NCBI RefSeq assembly: GCF_005484985.1
Contig: NZ_CP027942.1
Coordinates: 434,001 to 498,000, forward strand
DNA: 64,000 bases
Direction of reading: 5' to 3'
Source: Agrococcus sp. SGAir0287
GTDB lineage: Bacteria; Actinomycetota; Actinomycetes; Actinomycetales; Microbacteriaceae
Shown here: positions 33,835 through 44,636 of the stretch, one piece after another
Layout: each line of letters starts with the position of its first letter
How positions within the stretch are numbered: position 1 is the stretch's first letter
Notes under the pieces: generated by a model
What the model was told of the DNA's origin: nothing
What the model saw: only the letters and a program-made list of their open reading frames with translations
Database searches by the model: none
Translations under genes and position numbers: made by a program

Positions 33835-33872
33835 TTGACCTTGACGCTGCGTCAACTCCTACCGTGGTCGCC
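33835..33872 (+). promoter_or_regulatory. MerR-type promoter and operator
   Basis: TTGACC (33835-33840) and TACCGT (33860-33865) are separated by 19 bp, the long spacer typical of MerR-activated promoters. The spacer holds a perfect palindrome, TTGACGC-T-GCGTCAA (33841-33855). Only seven bases separate the -10 box from the ATG at 33873, implying a leaderless message and autoregulation by the encoded MerR protein. Confidence 0.8.
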
Positions 33873-34613
33873 ATGGAGGAGTGGTCGATCCAGCAGCTGG
33901 CACGCCTCGCCGGCGTGACCTCGCGCACCCTGCGCCACTACGGCGACGTCGGGCTGCTCGAGCCCAGCCGCGTCGGTGCCAATGGCTACCGGTACTACGA
34001 CGCCCGTGCGCTCGCGCGGCTGCAGCGCATCCTGCTGCTGCGGCAGCTGGGCGTCGGCATCGCCGCGATCCGCGAGTCGCTCGCCGGCGCCGACGACGAG
34101 GAGGCGCTCGGCCACCACCTGCGATGGCTGCGCGAGGAGCGCGATCGCATCGATCGGCAGATCCGTGCCGTGGAGCACACGGTCACGGCGACGAGGGAGG
34201 ACGGCGTCATGGACGCGGATGCGGCATTCGACGGATTCGACCAGCGGCGGTACGAGGCGGAGGTCACCGAGCGCTGGGGCGTCGAGGCGTGGCGCTCCGG
34301 GCAGGCGTGGTGGCGCGGGCTCGGCGAGGAGGGCAGGGCCGCCTTCCAGCAGGAGCACGTCGACCTCGTCGCTGGCTACGCCGACGCGCGCGCGGCGGGC
34401 CTGCCGGTCGACGGGGCCGAGGTGCAGGCCCTCGTGGCACGGCACTGGCGGTGGATCGCCGCGAGCTGGCAGCGGGAGCCGGAGGTCGAGGCGTTCGTCG
34501 GCCTCGCCGACCTGTACGTCGCCGACGAGCGCTTCGCCGCCGCGTACGGCGGGCCCGAGGCTGCCGAGTACGCGGCGGATGCGATGCGGGCGTTCGCGGC
34601 GGGGCGCGCGTAG
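33873..34613 (+). CDS. MerR-family regulator with TipAS drug-binding domain
   Basis: A 246-residue regulator of the TipA type. Residues 1-70 are the MerR winged helix (EEWSIQQLARLAGVTSRTLR, HYGDVGLLEPSRVG), 75-110 a dimer coiled coil, and from about 120 the TipAS domain (FDGFDQRRYEAEVTERWG), which in Streptomyces captures thiopeptides and other cyclic peptides. ATG at 33873 is chosen over the GTG at 33864 because that GTG overlaps the -10 box. No target gene is adjacent apart from its own promoter; the downstream ABC genes lie 330 bp away across a repeat cluster. Confidence 0.88.
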   Translation: MEEWSIQQLARLAGVTSRTLRHYGDVGLLEPSRVGANGYRYYDARALARLQRILLLRQLGVGIAAIRESLAGADDEEALGHHLRWLREERDRIDRQIRAVEHTVTATREDGVMDADAAFDGFDQRRYEAEVTERWGVEAWRSGQAWWRGLGEEGRAAFQQEHVDLVAGYADARAAGLPVDGAEVQALVARHWRWIAASWQREPEVEAFVGLADLYVADERFAAAYGGPEAAEYAADAMRAFAAGRA

Positions 34614-34943
34614 GCGGCACCTCTCGCGACGACACCACCGTCGTCGAGGCGCTCGCCCTCAGCTGGTCGAGGAGGCCCCGAGCGCAGCGAGGAGCCGTCA
34701 CGAGACCCGAGTCACGGCCAGGACGTCGCGCATCGAGACGCTCCACACGGACGGCGGGTCTCGTGACGCGTGCTCGCTGCGCTCGCCCGCTCCGCGACCA
34801 GCTGGGAGCTGCGTTCGCGCGCTCCTCGACCGGCGTCGAGGGGTCGCCACCGTCACGCAGCCCCTCTGTTACGACGCATGACCGGCGGACATGCGATGAT
34901 CCGCCGCCTTCCGTACCGTCGGCAGCGTCGGGAGGAGGCCACC
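34614..34943. repeat. Interspersed inverted-repeat cluster, locus B
   Basis: This 330-bp gap between two plus-strand genes holds a forward copy (about 34661-34708) and a reversed copy (about 34756-34805) of the GGTCGAGGAG...CGTCACGAGACC family, plus a partial reversed end at 34817-34832. The cores here differ from those at locus A. The last 80 bases before the ABC gene contain no repeat and probably hold its promoter and 5' leader. Confidence 0.83.
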
Positions 34944-35756
34944 GTGGCAGCACTCGAGCTCGGCGACCGCCTCGCTGGGCTGTCGCTCGGACGCTCCACG
35001 CCGGCCGCGGTGCGCGTGGCCGGTCTCGCTCGCGCCTTCGGCGACCGGCCCGTCCTCGACGGCGTCGACCTCGACGTCGCCCCCGGCGAGATCGTCGCGA
35101 TCCTCGGCGCCTCGGGCTCGGGCAAGTCGACGCTCCTGCGCATCGTCGGCGGCCTCGACGCGCCGACGGCCGGCGCCGTCACGATCGACGACCACGTCGT
35201 GCGCGGCATCGACGACCGCGTCGCGATCGGCTTCCAGGAGCCCAGGCTGCTGCCGTGGCGCACCGTCGCCGACAACGTCGCCTACGGCCTCCCCGCCTCG
35301 ATCGCGAAGGACGCCGGCCGTGCGCGGGTCGCGGCGCTGCTCGAGCTCGTCGGGCTCGCGGACTTCGCCGCCCATCGGCCGCGCGCGATCTCCGGCGGGA
35401 TGGCGCAGCGCACCTCCCTCGCCCGCGCCCTCGCGCGCGACCCCGGCGTCCTGCTGCTCGACGAGCCGTTCGGTGCGCTCGACGCCCTCACCCGCATGCG
35501 CATGCAGGACCTCCTGCTCGGCGTGCTGGGCGCCGCGCCGACGACGGTCCTGCTCGTGACGCACGACGTGGAGGAGGCGCTCCAGCTCGCCGATCGCGTC
35601 GTGCTGCTCGGCACCGACCCCGATCGCGCCGGCGCCCGCATCCAGCAGATCGTCACGGTGCCGGGCGACCGACCGCGCGACCGCGGCTCCGCCGAGCTCG
35701 CCGAGCTGCGCGCCGACCTGCTCGCGGGCCTCGGCATCGACCGCCACGCCCACTGA
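34944..35756 (+). CDS. ABC transporter ATP-binding protein (SsuB/TauB/NrtD-like)
   Basis: A 270-residue ATPase. Walker A LGASGSGKST, Q-loop GFQEPRLLPW, signature ISGGMAQR, Walker B LLLDEPFGALDAL and the H-loop LLVTHDVEEAL are all intact. The QEPRLLPW and DEPFGALDALTR wording is typical of sulfonate/taurine/nitrate importers. The GTG at 34944 has GGAGGAGG five bases upstream, far better than the ATGs at 34878 and 34896. It is followed by a binding lipoprotein and a permease, so it energises import. The substrate class is inferred from family. Confidence 0.87.
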   Translation: MAALELGDRLAGLSLGRSTPAAVRVAGLARAFGDRPVLDGVDLDVAPGEIVAILGASGSGKSTLLRIVGGLDAPTAGAVTIDDHVVRGIDDRVAIGFQEPRLLPWRTVADNVAYGLPASIAKDAGRARVAALLELVGLADFAAHRPRAISGGMAQRTSLARALARDPGVLLLDEPFGALDALTRMRMQDLLLGVLGAAPTTVLLVTHDVEEALQLADRVVLLGTDPDRAGARIQQIVTVPGDRPRDRGSAELAELRADLLAGLGIDRHAH

Positions 35757-35793
35757 TCCGTCCCCTCCCTCCCCAGCACCCGAGAGAACCCCC

Positions 35794-36807
35794 ATGGCAC
35801 GCACGACCACCTCCCGCCTCGCCGCCCTCGCGGCAGGCGCAACCGCCGCGCTCGTCGCCCTCACCGGATGCGTCGCCGGCGAGGACGCTCCCGCCGAGTC
35901 CGGCGCCGCCGACGGCGGCACGACGACCGTCGCCATCGACTGGGCGACGTACAACCCGCTCTCGATCGTCATCCGCGACCAAGGATGGCTCGAGGACGCG
36001 GGCTACGACGTCGAGTGGGTGCAGTCGCTCGGGTCGTCGGCCGCCAACGAGGCCTTGCGCTCGGGCGCGATCGACTTCGGCTCGACGGCGGGCTCGGCCG
36101 CGCTGCTCGCGCGCGCCAACGGCGCCCCGCAGCAGATCGTCACCGTCGTCGCGCAGCCCGAGTGGGCCTCGATCGTGACGCCGGCCGGATCCGACATCAC
36201 GTCGGTCGAGCAGCTGCAGGGACGCACCGTTGCCGCAGCGCTCGGCACCGACCCGTACTTCTTCCTCGTGCAGTCGCTCGAGCAGGCGGGGCTGTCGATC
36301 GACGACGTCACCGTCGAGAACCTCGCGCACGCCGACGGCTGGGCGGCCCTGCAGGGCGGCTCGGTGGACGCGTGGGCGGGGCTCGACCCCATCACGGCGA
36401 CCGCCGAGGCCGCCGGCGCGACGATCCTCGCCACCGACCTGTCGCTGAACTCGTACTCGGTGCTGAACGCGTCTCAGGAGGTCATCGAGCGCGACCCCGA
36501 GCTCGTGCAGACCGTGGTCGACCTCTACGAGCAGGCGCGCGAGTGGGCGCTCGCGAACCCCGACGAGATGGCGCAGCTGCTCGCCGACGCCGCCGCGATC
36601 GACCTCTCGGTCGCGCAGGTCGTCATCGACGAGCGCGAGGGTCTCGACGTGTCGGGCGTGCCCGGCGACGCGCTGCTCGACGTGCTGCGCCCCATCGGCG
36701 CGATCCAGGTGGAGATCGGCGACGTCGCCTCGCAGGACGCGATCGACGCGGCGCTCGACACCCTGCTCGCCCCGCAGTTCGCGCAGACGGCGGTCGACGC
36801 CGGATGA
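35794..36807 (+). CDS. ABC transporter substrate-binding lipoprotein (SsuA/NMT1-like)
   Basis: A 337-residue lipoprotein with a Thr/Ala-rich signal and lipobox ALTGC (Cys26). The mature part is the NMT1/SsuA type II binding fold: VAIDWATYNPLSIVIRDQGW, the LGSSAANEALRSGAIDFGST motif that recognises the ligand, and QLQGRTVAAALGTDPYFFLV. This family binds aliphatic sulfonates, taurine, nitrate, thiamine precursors or riboflavin-like compounds. Ser-Ser-Ala after LG is common in sulfonate binders. Start codon ATG with a weak GAGAG site. Sulfonate is favoured but not proven. Confidence 0.85.
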   Translation: MARTTTSRLAALAAGATAALVALTGCVAGEDAPAESGAADGGTTTVAIDWATYNPLSIVIRDQGWLEDAGYDVEWVQSLGSSAANEALRSGAIDFGSTAGSAALLARANGAPQQIVTVVAQPEWASIVTPAGSDITSVEQLQGRTVAAALGTDPYFFLVQSLEQAGLSIDDVTVENLAHADGWAALQGGSVDAWAGLDPITATAEAAGATILATDLSLNSYSVLNASQEVIERDPELVQTVVDLYEQAREWALANPDEMAQLLADAAAIDLSVAQVVIDEREGLDVSGVPGDALLDVLRPIGAIQVEIGDVASQDAIDAALDTLLAPQFAQTAVDAG

Positions 36808-37663
36808 CCGAGCCGGCGCTCCTCGCGGCGACTCCCGCCTCCGTGATCGGGGCGGGGTCGGACGGCGACCGCGCTCGCGAGCGGCGGCGTCCGCGTCGCG
36901 GTGCGCTCGCGAACCCCGCCGTGCGCGTGACGCTCGGCGCGCTGATCCCGCTCGTGCTCCTCGTCGTCTGGTGGGCGCTCACGATCCCCGGCGCCGCGAT
37001 CGTCCCGCCGTACCGCTTCGCGAGCCCGCTCGCGGTGCTCGAGGCGGGCGTCGACCTCGCCGAGCGCGGCGAGCTGGGCCGCTTCGCCGCCATCTCGCTG
37101 CAGCGGGTGCTCGTCGGCTTCGCCGCGGGCGCTGCGCTCGGCCTCGTCGCAGGCGGTCTCGTCGGGCTCTCGCGACTCTTCGAGTCGCTCCTCGGACCCG
37201 TCCTGGGCGTCGTGCGCGCCGTGCCGAGCCTCGCGTGGGTGCCGCTGCTCATCGTGTGGTTCCAGATCGGCGAGCAGTCGAAGGTCATCCTCGTCGCCAT
37301 CGGCGCGTTCTTCCCCGTCTTCACGACCGTCTCGCTCGCACTCCATCACGTCGACCGGAACCTCGTCGAGGTCGCGCGCGCGTTCGGCAGGCGCACCCTC
37401 GGCACCTTCGTCACGGTGCAGCTGCCGTCGGTGCTGCCCGCGGTCTTCACGGGGCTCAGGCTCGCCCTCGTGCAGGCGTGGCTGTTCCTCGTCGCCGCCG
37501 AGCTGCTCGGGGCGTCGATGGGCCTCGGCTTCCTGCTCTCGCGCGGCCAGGCGAACGGCCGCGTCGACCACATCCTGCTCGCGATCATCCTGCTCGCCGT
37601 CGCCGGCAAGCTCACCGACTCCGTCCTCGCACTCGTGCAGCGCTGGGCTGCGAGGCGCTGGTC

Positions 37664-37667
<4 letters not shown>
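36804..37667 (+). CDS. ABC transporter permease (SsuC-like)
   Basis: A 287-residue permease with a cytosolic Arg-rich head and six helices. The coupling motif is EVARAFGRRTLGTFVTVQLP (EAA loop), and RAVPSLAWVPLLIVWFQIGE is typical of SsuC/TauC/NrtB. The ATG overlaps the binding-protein stop (ATGA). Its own stop overlaps the GTG of an acetyl-CoA synthetase gene (GTGA), which ties that enzyme to the importer. Confidence 0.87.
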
Positions 37668-39715
<2,048 letters not shown>

Positions 39716-39719
39716 GGGC

Positions 39720-39783
39720 GATGCGCACCGCAGCGGATCGCCGATCCCGCATGCGGACCCCTCGATCCGCTGACGTGCGCATC
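39720..39783. repeat. 64-bp palindrome after acs
   Basis: GATGCGCAC (39720-39728) pairs with GTGCGCATC (39775-39783) and AGCGGATCG (39732-39740) with CGATCCGCT (39763-39771), separated by one three-base mismatch. The exact centre is CCGCATGCGG (39747-39756), itself a palindrome. It starts four bases after the acs stop. As a transcript it folds into a long hairpin, so it is a terminator candidate; as DNA it is a cruciform or protein site. Confidence 0.8.
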
Positions 39784-39866
39784 CCGGCACGCGGGGCGCC
39801 GCTACCACGCGAGGACGGTACCGAGGGAGGACGACGCGCCCAGCCGCGGGCGAGGATCATGGAGGC

Positions 39867-42800
39867 GTGCATCTGCTCTCGGTCGCCAGCCTCGCCAACC
39901 GCGCGCTCGTCGCCCTCGTCACGATCTGCGTCGCGATCTTCGGCGGCGTCGCGCTGACGAGCCTGCGCACCGAGCTCGTGCCCGACGTCACGCTGCCGCA
40001 GGTCGTCGTCTCGTCGCAGTACCCGGGCGTGAGCGCCGAGATCGTCGACGGCGACGTCACGGGCCCCATCGAGGATGCGCTGCAGGTCGTGCCCGGCCTC
40101 GAGTCGACGACCGGCACGTCGACGACGGGATCCTCGACCGTCGTCGCCTCGTTCACGTACGGCACCAACCTCGCGACGACCGAGCAGCGCGTGCAGCAGG
40201 CGGTGAACCGCATCGCGCAGACGCTGCCGGAGGGCGTGACGCCCACGGTGCTGACCGGTTCGATCGCGGACCTGCCGATCATGCAGATCGCCGTGCCGCG
40301 CGGCGAGGACGAGGCGGCGCTCGTCGATCGGATCGAGCAGGTCGTCATCCCGGCCATCGAGCGCGTCGAGGGCGTGCGCGGCGCCGAGCTCGCCGGCGCC
40401 GAGGGGCAGCGCGTCACGATCGCGCCCGACGACGCGGCCCTCGCCGCAGCGGGGCTCACGCGGCAGGCGATCGGCGACGCCATCGACGGCAACGGCGTGC
40501 TGCTGCCCGGCGGCACGGTCGACGAGGGCGACGAGACGCTGAGCGTGCAGATCGGCGGCGCGCTGACGTCGGTCGACGAGATCGCGGCGCTGCCCGTGGC
40601 GCCCGGCCTCACGATCGCCGACGTCGCATCCGTCGCGCTCGAGGCCGACCCGCCGTCGTCGGTGTCGATCGTGAACGGCGAGCAGTCGATCTCCATCTCG
40701 GTGACGAAGCTGCAGTCGGCGAACACCGTCGAGGTGTCGAACCTCGTGCAGGACCTGCTGCCCCGGCTCTCGGAGGACCTCGGCGGCGTCGACCTCACCG
40801 TCGTGTTCGACCAGGCGCCCTTCATCGAGCAGTCGATCGACGCGCTCGCGACCGAGGGCGCGCTCGGCCTCGCGTTCGCCGTGCTCGTGATCCTCGTGTT
40901 CCTGCTGTCGGTGCGAGCGACGCTCGTCACGGCCATCTCGATCCCGACGAGCGTGCTCATCACGTTCATCGGGCTGTGGGCGGCCGACTACACGATGAAC
41001 ATCCTCACCCTCGGCGCCCTCACGATCGCCATCGGCCGCGTCGTCGACGACTCGATCGTCGTGATCGAGAACATCAAGCGCCATCTCGCGTTCGCCCCGA
41101 CCCGCATCCGCGCGATCCTCGACGGCGTGCGCGAGGTCGCGGGCGCCATCACGGCGTCGACGGTGACGACGGTCATCGTCTTCCTGCCGCTCGCGTTCGT
41201 CACCGACGTCACGGGCGAGCTGTTCCGGCCCTTCTCGCTCACCGTCACGATCGCGCTGCTCGCGTCCTTGCTCGTCGCGCTCACGATCGTCCCGGTGCTG
41301 GCGTACTGGGTGCTGCGCGCACCGGCCGGCTCGCCCGCCGCGCTCGCGCGGGCCGGCGCGGACGACGACGCGACGAGGGACGCCCCGGCCGAGCCGCCGA
41401 CGACCGCCGAGCCCGCGCCGCGCCGCTCGCTGCTCCAGCGAGTCCTGCACCCGCACGCCTCGTCGACCGCGGCGCCCGAGCCGGCGCCCGCTGCCGAGCC
41501 GCCCGCCGCCGTGCCCGCCGACGACGAGGAGGCGCCCGGCCGCCTGCGCCTCGGGTTCCGTCCCATCCTCGGCTGGGTGCTGCGGCATCCCGTCGTCGTG
41601 CTCGTCGGTGCCGTCGCGGTGCTCGGCGGCAGCATCGCGCTCACGCCGCTCATGGCCGTGAACTTCCTCGGCGACACCGGGCAGACGACGGTCCGCGCTA
41701 CGCAGACGCTCGAGCCCGGTGCCTCGCTCGAGTCCCGGCTCGACGCCGCCACCGCGACGAGCGCCGCGCTCGAGGAGCTCGACGGCGTCGCGATCGTGCA
41801 GGCGACGGTGTCGCAGGGCGCCGGCGCCCTCGCGGGTTTCGGCTTCGGCGGCGGCGGGTCGAGCGAGGTGTCGTACTCGATCACCGCCGCCGACGACGCC
41901 GACATGCCCGCGCTCGTCGAGCGCATGCGCGACGTGCTCGCCGACCAGCCCGGCGAGACGACCGTGGCCGAGGCCGGAGGCGGCTTCGGCGGCAGCGACG
42001 TGACCGTCGACGTCTCGGCACCGACGGAGGACGAGCTCGTCGCCGCCACCGAGGCGGTGCGCGACGCGGTCGCCGACCTCGACGGCGTCGCGGCGACGAC
42101 GGACAGCCTCGAGGCAGCGCAGCCCATCGTGCAGGTCACGATCGACCGGCAGGCGGCGGCGGACGCCGGGCTCACCGAGGCCGCGGTCGCCGGCCTCGTG
42201 GCGCAGGCCGTGCAGCCCGTGCCCGTCGGCGACATCCAGCTCGACGGATCGGTCGTGAGCATCTACCTCGCGCCGTCGCAGGACGTCACGACGATCGACG
42301 CGCTGCGGCAGGTGGCCATCCCGACCGCCGCCGGCATCCGCACGCTCGACGACCTCGGCGACGTCGAGGAGACGCTCGGCCCCGTGAGCATCGCGACGCT
42401 CGACGGCGAGCGGACGGCGACCGTCACGGTCACGCCCGCGACCGAGGACGTCGCCGGCGTCGGTGCCGCGGTGCAGGACGCGATCGACGGCGCGGACCTC
42501 GCCGACGGCGCCACGGCGACCGTCGGCGGTGCGGCCGCCGACATCGAGGACGCGTTCACGCAGCTCGGCATCGCCGCGCTCATCGCCGTGCTGCTGGTGT
42601 ACGTCGTCATGGTCGCGACGTTCAAGAGCCTGCTGCAGCCGCTGCTGCTGCTCGTGTCGGTGCCGTTCGCGGCGACCGGCGCCATCCTCATGCAGGTGAT
42701 CACGGGCGTGCCGCTCGGCGTCGCATCCATGGTCGGCGTCCTCATGCTCGTCGGCATCGTCGTGACGAACGCGATCGTGCTCGTCGACCTCGTGAACCAG

Positions 42801-43118
42801 TACCGCGATCGGGGCCTCGGCGTGCGGGAGGCGCTCGCGCACGGCGCGGAGCGCAGGATGCGGCCCGTGCTCATGACCGCGGCGGCGACCGTGTTCGCGC
42901 TCGTGCCGATGGCGCTCGGCATCACGGGCCACGGCGGCTTCATCTCGCAGCCGCTCGCGATCGTGGTCATCGGCGGGCTCATCTCGTCGACGCTGCTGAC
43001 GCTCGTCGTACTGCCGGCGCTGTACCTCCTCGTCGAGGGGTCGATCGAGCGTCGCCGCGTGCGCCGCGGTCGCGGCACGCGCGCCCAGGTCCGCTCGGAG
43101 CTGCGCGCGTCCTCGTAG
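39867..43118 (+). CDS. RND-family transporter (AcrB/HAE1-like)
   Basis: A 1083-residue proton-driven transporter with two halves of six helices. The TM4 proton-relay pair is seen in IAIGRVVDDSIVVIENI (Asp about 394-395), and the second half has GVLMLVGIVVTNAIVLVDL. Extracytoplasmic porter loops follow helices 1 and 7. Between the halves (residues about 485-562) is an unusually long cytosolic linker rich in Ala, Pro and Glu. The GTG start follows GAGGATCATGGAGGC. No adaptor or outer-membrane partner is nearby, as expected in a monoderm. It may export lipids or drugs; the substrate is unknown. Confidence 0.87.
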   Translation: MHLLSVASLANRALVALVTICVAIFGGVALTSLRTELVPDVTLPQVVVSSQYPGVSAEIVDGDVTGPIEDALQVVPGLESTTGTSTTGSSTVVASFTYGTNLATTEQRVQQAVNRIAQTLPEGVTPTVLTGSIADLPIMQIAVPRGEDEAALVDRIEQVVIPAIERVEGVRGAELAGAEGQRVTIAPDDAALAAAGLTRQAIGDAIDGNGVLLPGGTVDEGDETLSVQIGGALTSVDEIAALPVAPGLTIADVASVALEADPPSSVSIVNGEQSISISVTKLQSANTVEVSNLVQDLLPRLSEDLGGVDLTVVFDQAPFIEQSIDALATEGALGLAFAVLVILVFLLSVRATLVTAISIPTSVLITFIGLWAADYTMNILTLGALTIAIGRVVDDSIVVIENIKRHLAFAPTRIRAILDGVREVAGAITASTVTTVIVFLPLAFVTDVTGELFRPFSLTVTIALLASLLVALTIVPVLAYWVLRAPAGSPAALARAGADDDATRDAPAEPPTTAEPAPRRSLLQRVLHPHASSTAAPEPAPAAEPPAAVPADDEEAPGRLRLGFRPILGWVLRHPVVVLVGAVAVLGGSIALTPLMAVNFLGDTGQTTVRATQTLEPGASLESRLDAATATSAALEELDGVAIVQATVSQGAGALAGFGFGGGGSSEVSYSITAADDADMPALVERMRDVLADQPGETTVAEAGGGFGGSDVTVDVSAPTEDELVAATEAVRDAVADLDGVAATTDSLEAAQPIVQVTIDRQAAADAGLTEAAVAGLVAQAVQPVPVGDIQLDGSVVSIYLAPSQDVTTIDALRQVAIPTAAGIRTLDDLGDVEETLGPVSIATLDGERTATVTVTPATEDVAGVGAAVQDAIDGADLADGATATVGGAAADIEDAFTQLGIAALIAVLLVYVVMVATFKSLLQPLLLLVSVPFAATGAILMQVITGVPLGVASMVGVLMLVGIVVTNAIVLVDLVNQYRDRGLGVREALAHGAERRMRPVLMTAAATVFALVPMALGITGHGGFISQPLAIVVIGGLISSTLLTLVVLPALYLLVEGSIERRRVRRGRGTRAQVRSELRASS

Positions 43119-43186
43119 AGGCGCCTCACAGGCTGCGTACGAGCGGGGCTGGGAGAGTGAGGGCAGTCCGTCTCGTGGAGGACGAC

Positions 43187-44542
43187 ATGCCCAGCTTCCT
43201 GATCGTGCACAGCCAGCCGCCCGGCGGGCGCGCCGATCGCTTCGCCCAGCCCCCGACGCTCGAGGTCGCGGGCCTCGGCGCGCGCCTCGACTGGGGCGAC
43301 ACGACGTTCGAGGTGCCGCCGGGCGACCACCGCGTGACGATCTCGGTCGCGCCCGTCGCGGGCGGTCGCGAGGGCGCGGTCCTCACGGTGCGCGTCCTGC
43401 CCGAGACGGGCACGCGCATCTCCTTCTCCCCGCCGGCGCAGCCCGGCCAGCCCTCGACGCTGCGCGTCGACGGCCAGTGGCCGGCCGACGCGGCGATGGC
43501 GTACTACGCGGCTCGCGACCAGCGGCCGCTCACGCCCGTCGCGCAGGCGCAGGCGGGCGCGGATGCCGCCGCTGCCGCACCGTGGGGCGGGCCGCAGGCG
43601 TCGGGCGGGCAGGCTCCCTCGCAGGCGAGCCCCGGCGTCGCTGCACCGCAGCGGTCCCCGCATCCGCATCCGACGCCGTCGGTGCCACCCGTCGGGCCCT
43701 CGATCGGCTCGACGGGCTCCGTCCCGGTCGTCGGTCCGCCGCCGTCGAGCGCGCCCTCGTTCGGCCAGGTGCAGGGTGCGGTCGTGGAGCCCGGGGCGCA
43801 GCAGGCGCGCCCACCGGCCGCCCCGCCCACCGTGCCGTCGGCGGCCCCGACGTGGGCGCAGCCGTCGCCCTTCGCGCCGCCTGCGCAGCAGGGCGTGCCG
43901 CCGCAGTCCGGGTCGCAGCAGCCGCAGCAGGCGCCGCCGAGCGCAGGACCGCAGGGCGGCTGGCAGCCGGCGGCACCCCTCGGAGCCGGGCCGGGCCAGC
44001 CATCCGTGCAGCCGCAGCCGCAGCCGCAGCCGCCCGTCGTGCCGATGCGGACGGCCGGGCAGCACGCGCCGGGGCCGCAGCAGCCGTGGCAGGCGGGCGG
44101 TGCCGCGGCGACAGCCCAGCCGGGAGTCGATGCGCCTGCCTTCGCGCAGCGACCGGGACCGCGCGTCCCTCCTCCGCAGGTCGGGCCGCCGCCCGCCTCG
44201 GGTGCGCCGTCGGCCTTCGGCCCCGGTGCGCCGGCGCATCCGCCCATGGGCACGGAGGGCCAGCCGGCCTTCGGCCACCAGCCCGTCGTGCGGCGCGACG
44301 TCTACGGCCGCGACCGCGTCGACGGCGATCGCACGGCGCCCGCCATCCCGACGCCGCGGGAGTTCGAGGACTTCGCGCGCGCCGAGCGCGACCGTCACGA
44401 GGCGGAGCGCGCCGCGGCGAGCCGCCAGCCGCAGGGCTGGTACCCCGACCCGTGGGGGCGCTCCGACGTGCGCTGGCACGACGGCGAGCGCTGGACGCCC
44501 TCGGTCATGCGCGGCGGCCGCCGCGAGCACGATCCCGTCTGA
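43187..44542 (+). CDS. DUF2510 protein with long Pro/Gln-rich linker
   Basis: A 451-residue protein in three parts. Residues 1-105 form a compact beta-rich domain (FLIVHSQPPGG, RVTISVAPVAGGREGAVLTV) without a recognised name. About 105-390 is low-complexity Pro/Gln/Ala/Gly sequence. The end is a DUF2510 module (QGWYPDPWGRSDVRWHDGER then WTPSVMRGG). DUF2510 occurs in many actinobacterial surface or membrane proteins; no membrane helix is seen here. GGAG precedes the ATG at good distance. Its function is unknown; it may be a cytosolic scaffold. Confidence 0.8.
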   Translation: MPSFLIVHSQPPGGRADRFAQPPTLEVAGLGARLDWGDTTFEVPPGDHRVTISVAPVAGGREGAVLTVRVLPETGTRISFSPPAQPGQPSTLRVDGQWPADAAMAYYAARDQRPLTPVAQAQAGADAAAAAPWGGPQASGGQAPSQASPGVAAPQRSPHPHPTPSVPPVGPSIGSTGSVPVVGPPPSSAPSFGQVQGAVVEPGAQQARPPAAPPTVPSAAPTWAQPSPFAPPAQQGVPPQSGSQQPQQAPPSAGPQGGWQPAAPLGAGPGQPSVQPQPQPQPPVVPMRTAGQHAPGPQQPWQAGGAAATAQPGVDAPAFAQRPGPRVPPPQVGPPPASGAPSAFGPGAPAHPPMGTEGQPAFGHQPVVRRDVYGRDRVDGDRTAPAIPTPREFEDFARAERDRHEAERAAASRQPQGWYPDPWGRSDVRWHDGERWTPSVMRGGRREHDPV

Positions 44543-44570
44543 CGCATCCGTCCGCCTCCCGCCCATGCCG

Positions 44571-44604
44571 TAGCGTGGATGCTCCACGCGCGCGCGGCAT
44601 CCCG
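44571..44604 (+). promoter_or_regulatory. Promoter with nested inverted repeats before the DEAD-box helicase gene
   Basis: A TAGCGT box (44571-44576) overlaps an inverted repeat GCGTGG/CCACGC (44573-44578, 44584-44589), and a wider pair ATGCCG (44565-44570) with CGGCAT (44595-44600) encloses it. The arrangement would allow a protein or hairpin at the transcript start to control expression. Confidence 0.4.
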
Positions 44605-44636
44605 CGCCCGCGAGTCGACCCACGAGAGCGAGCACC

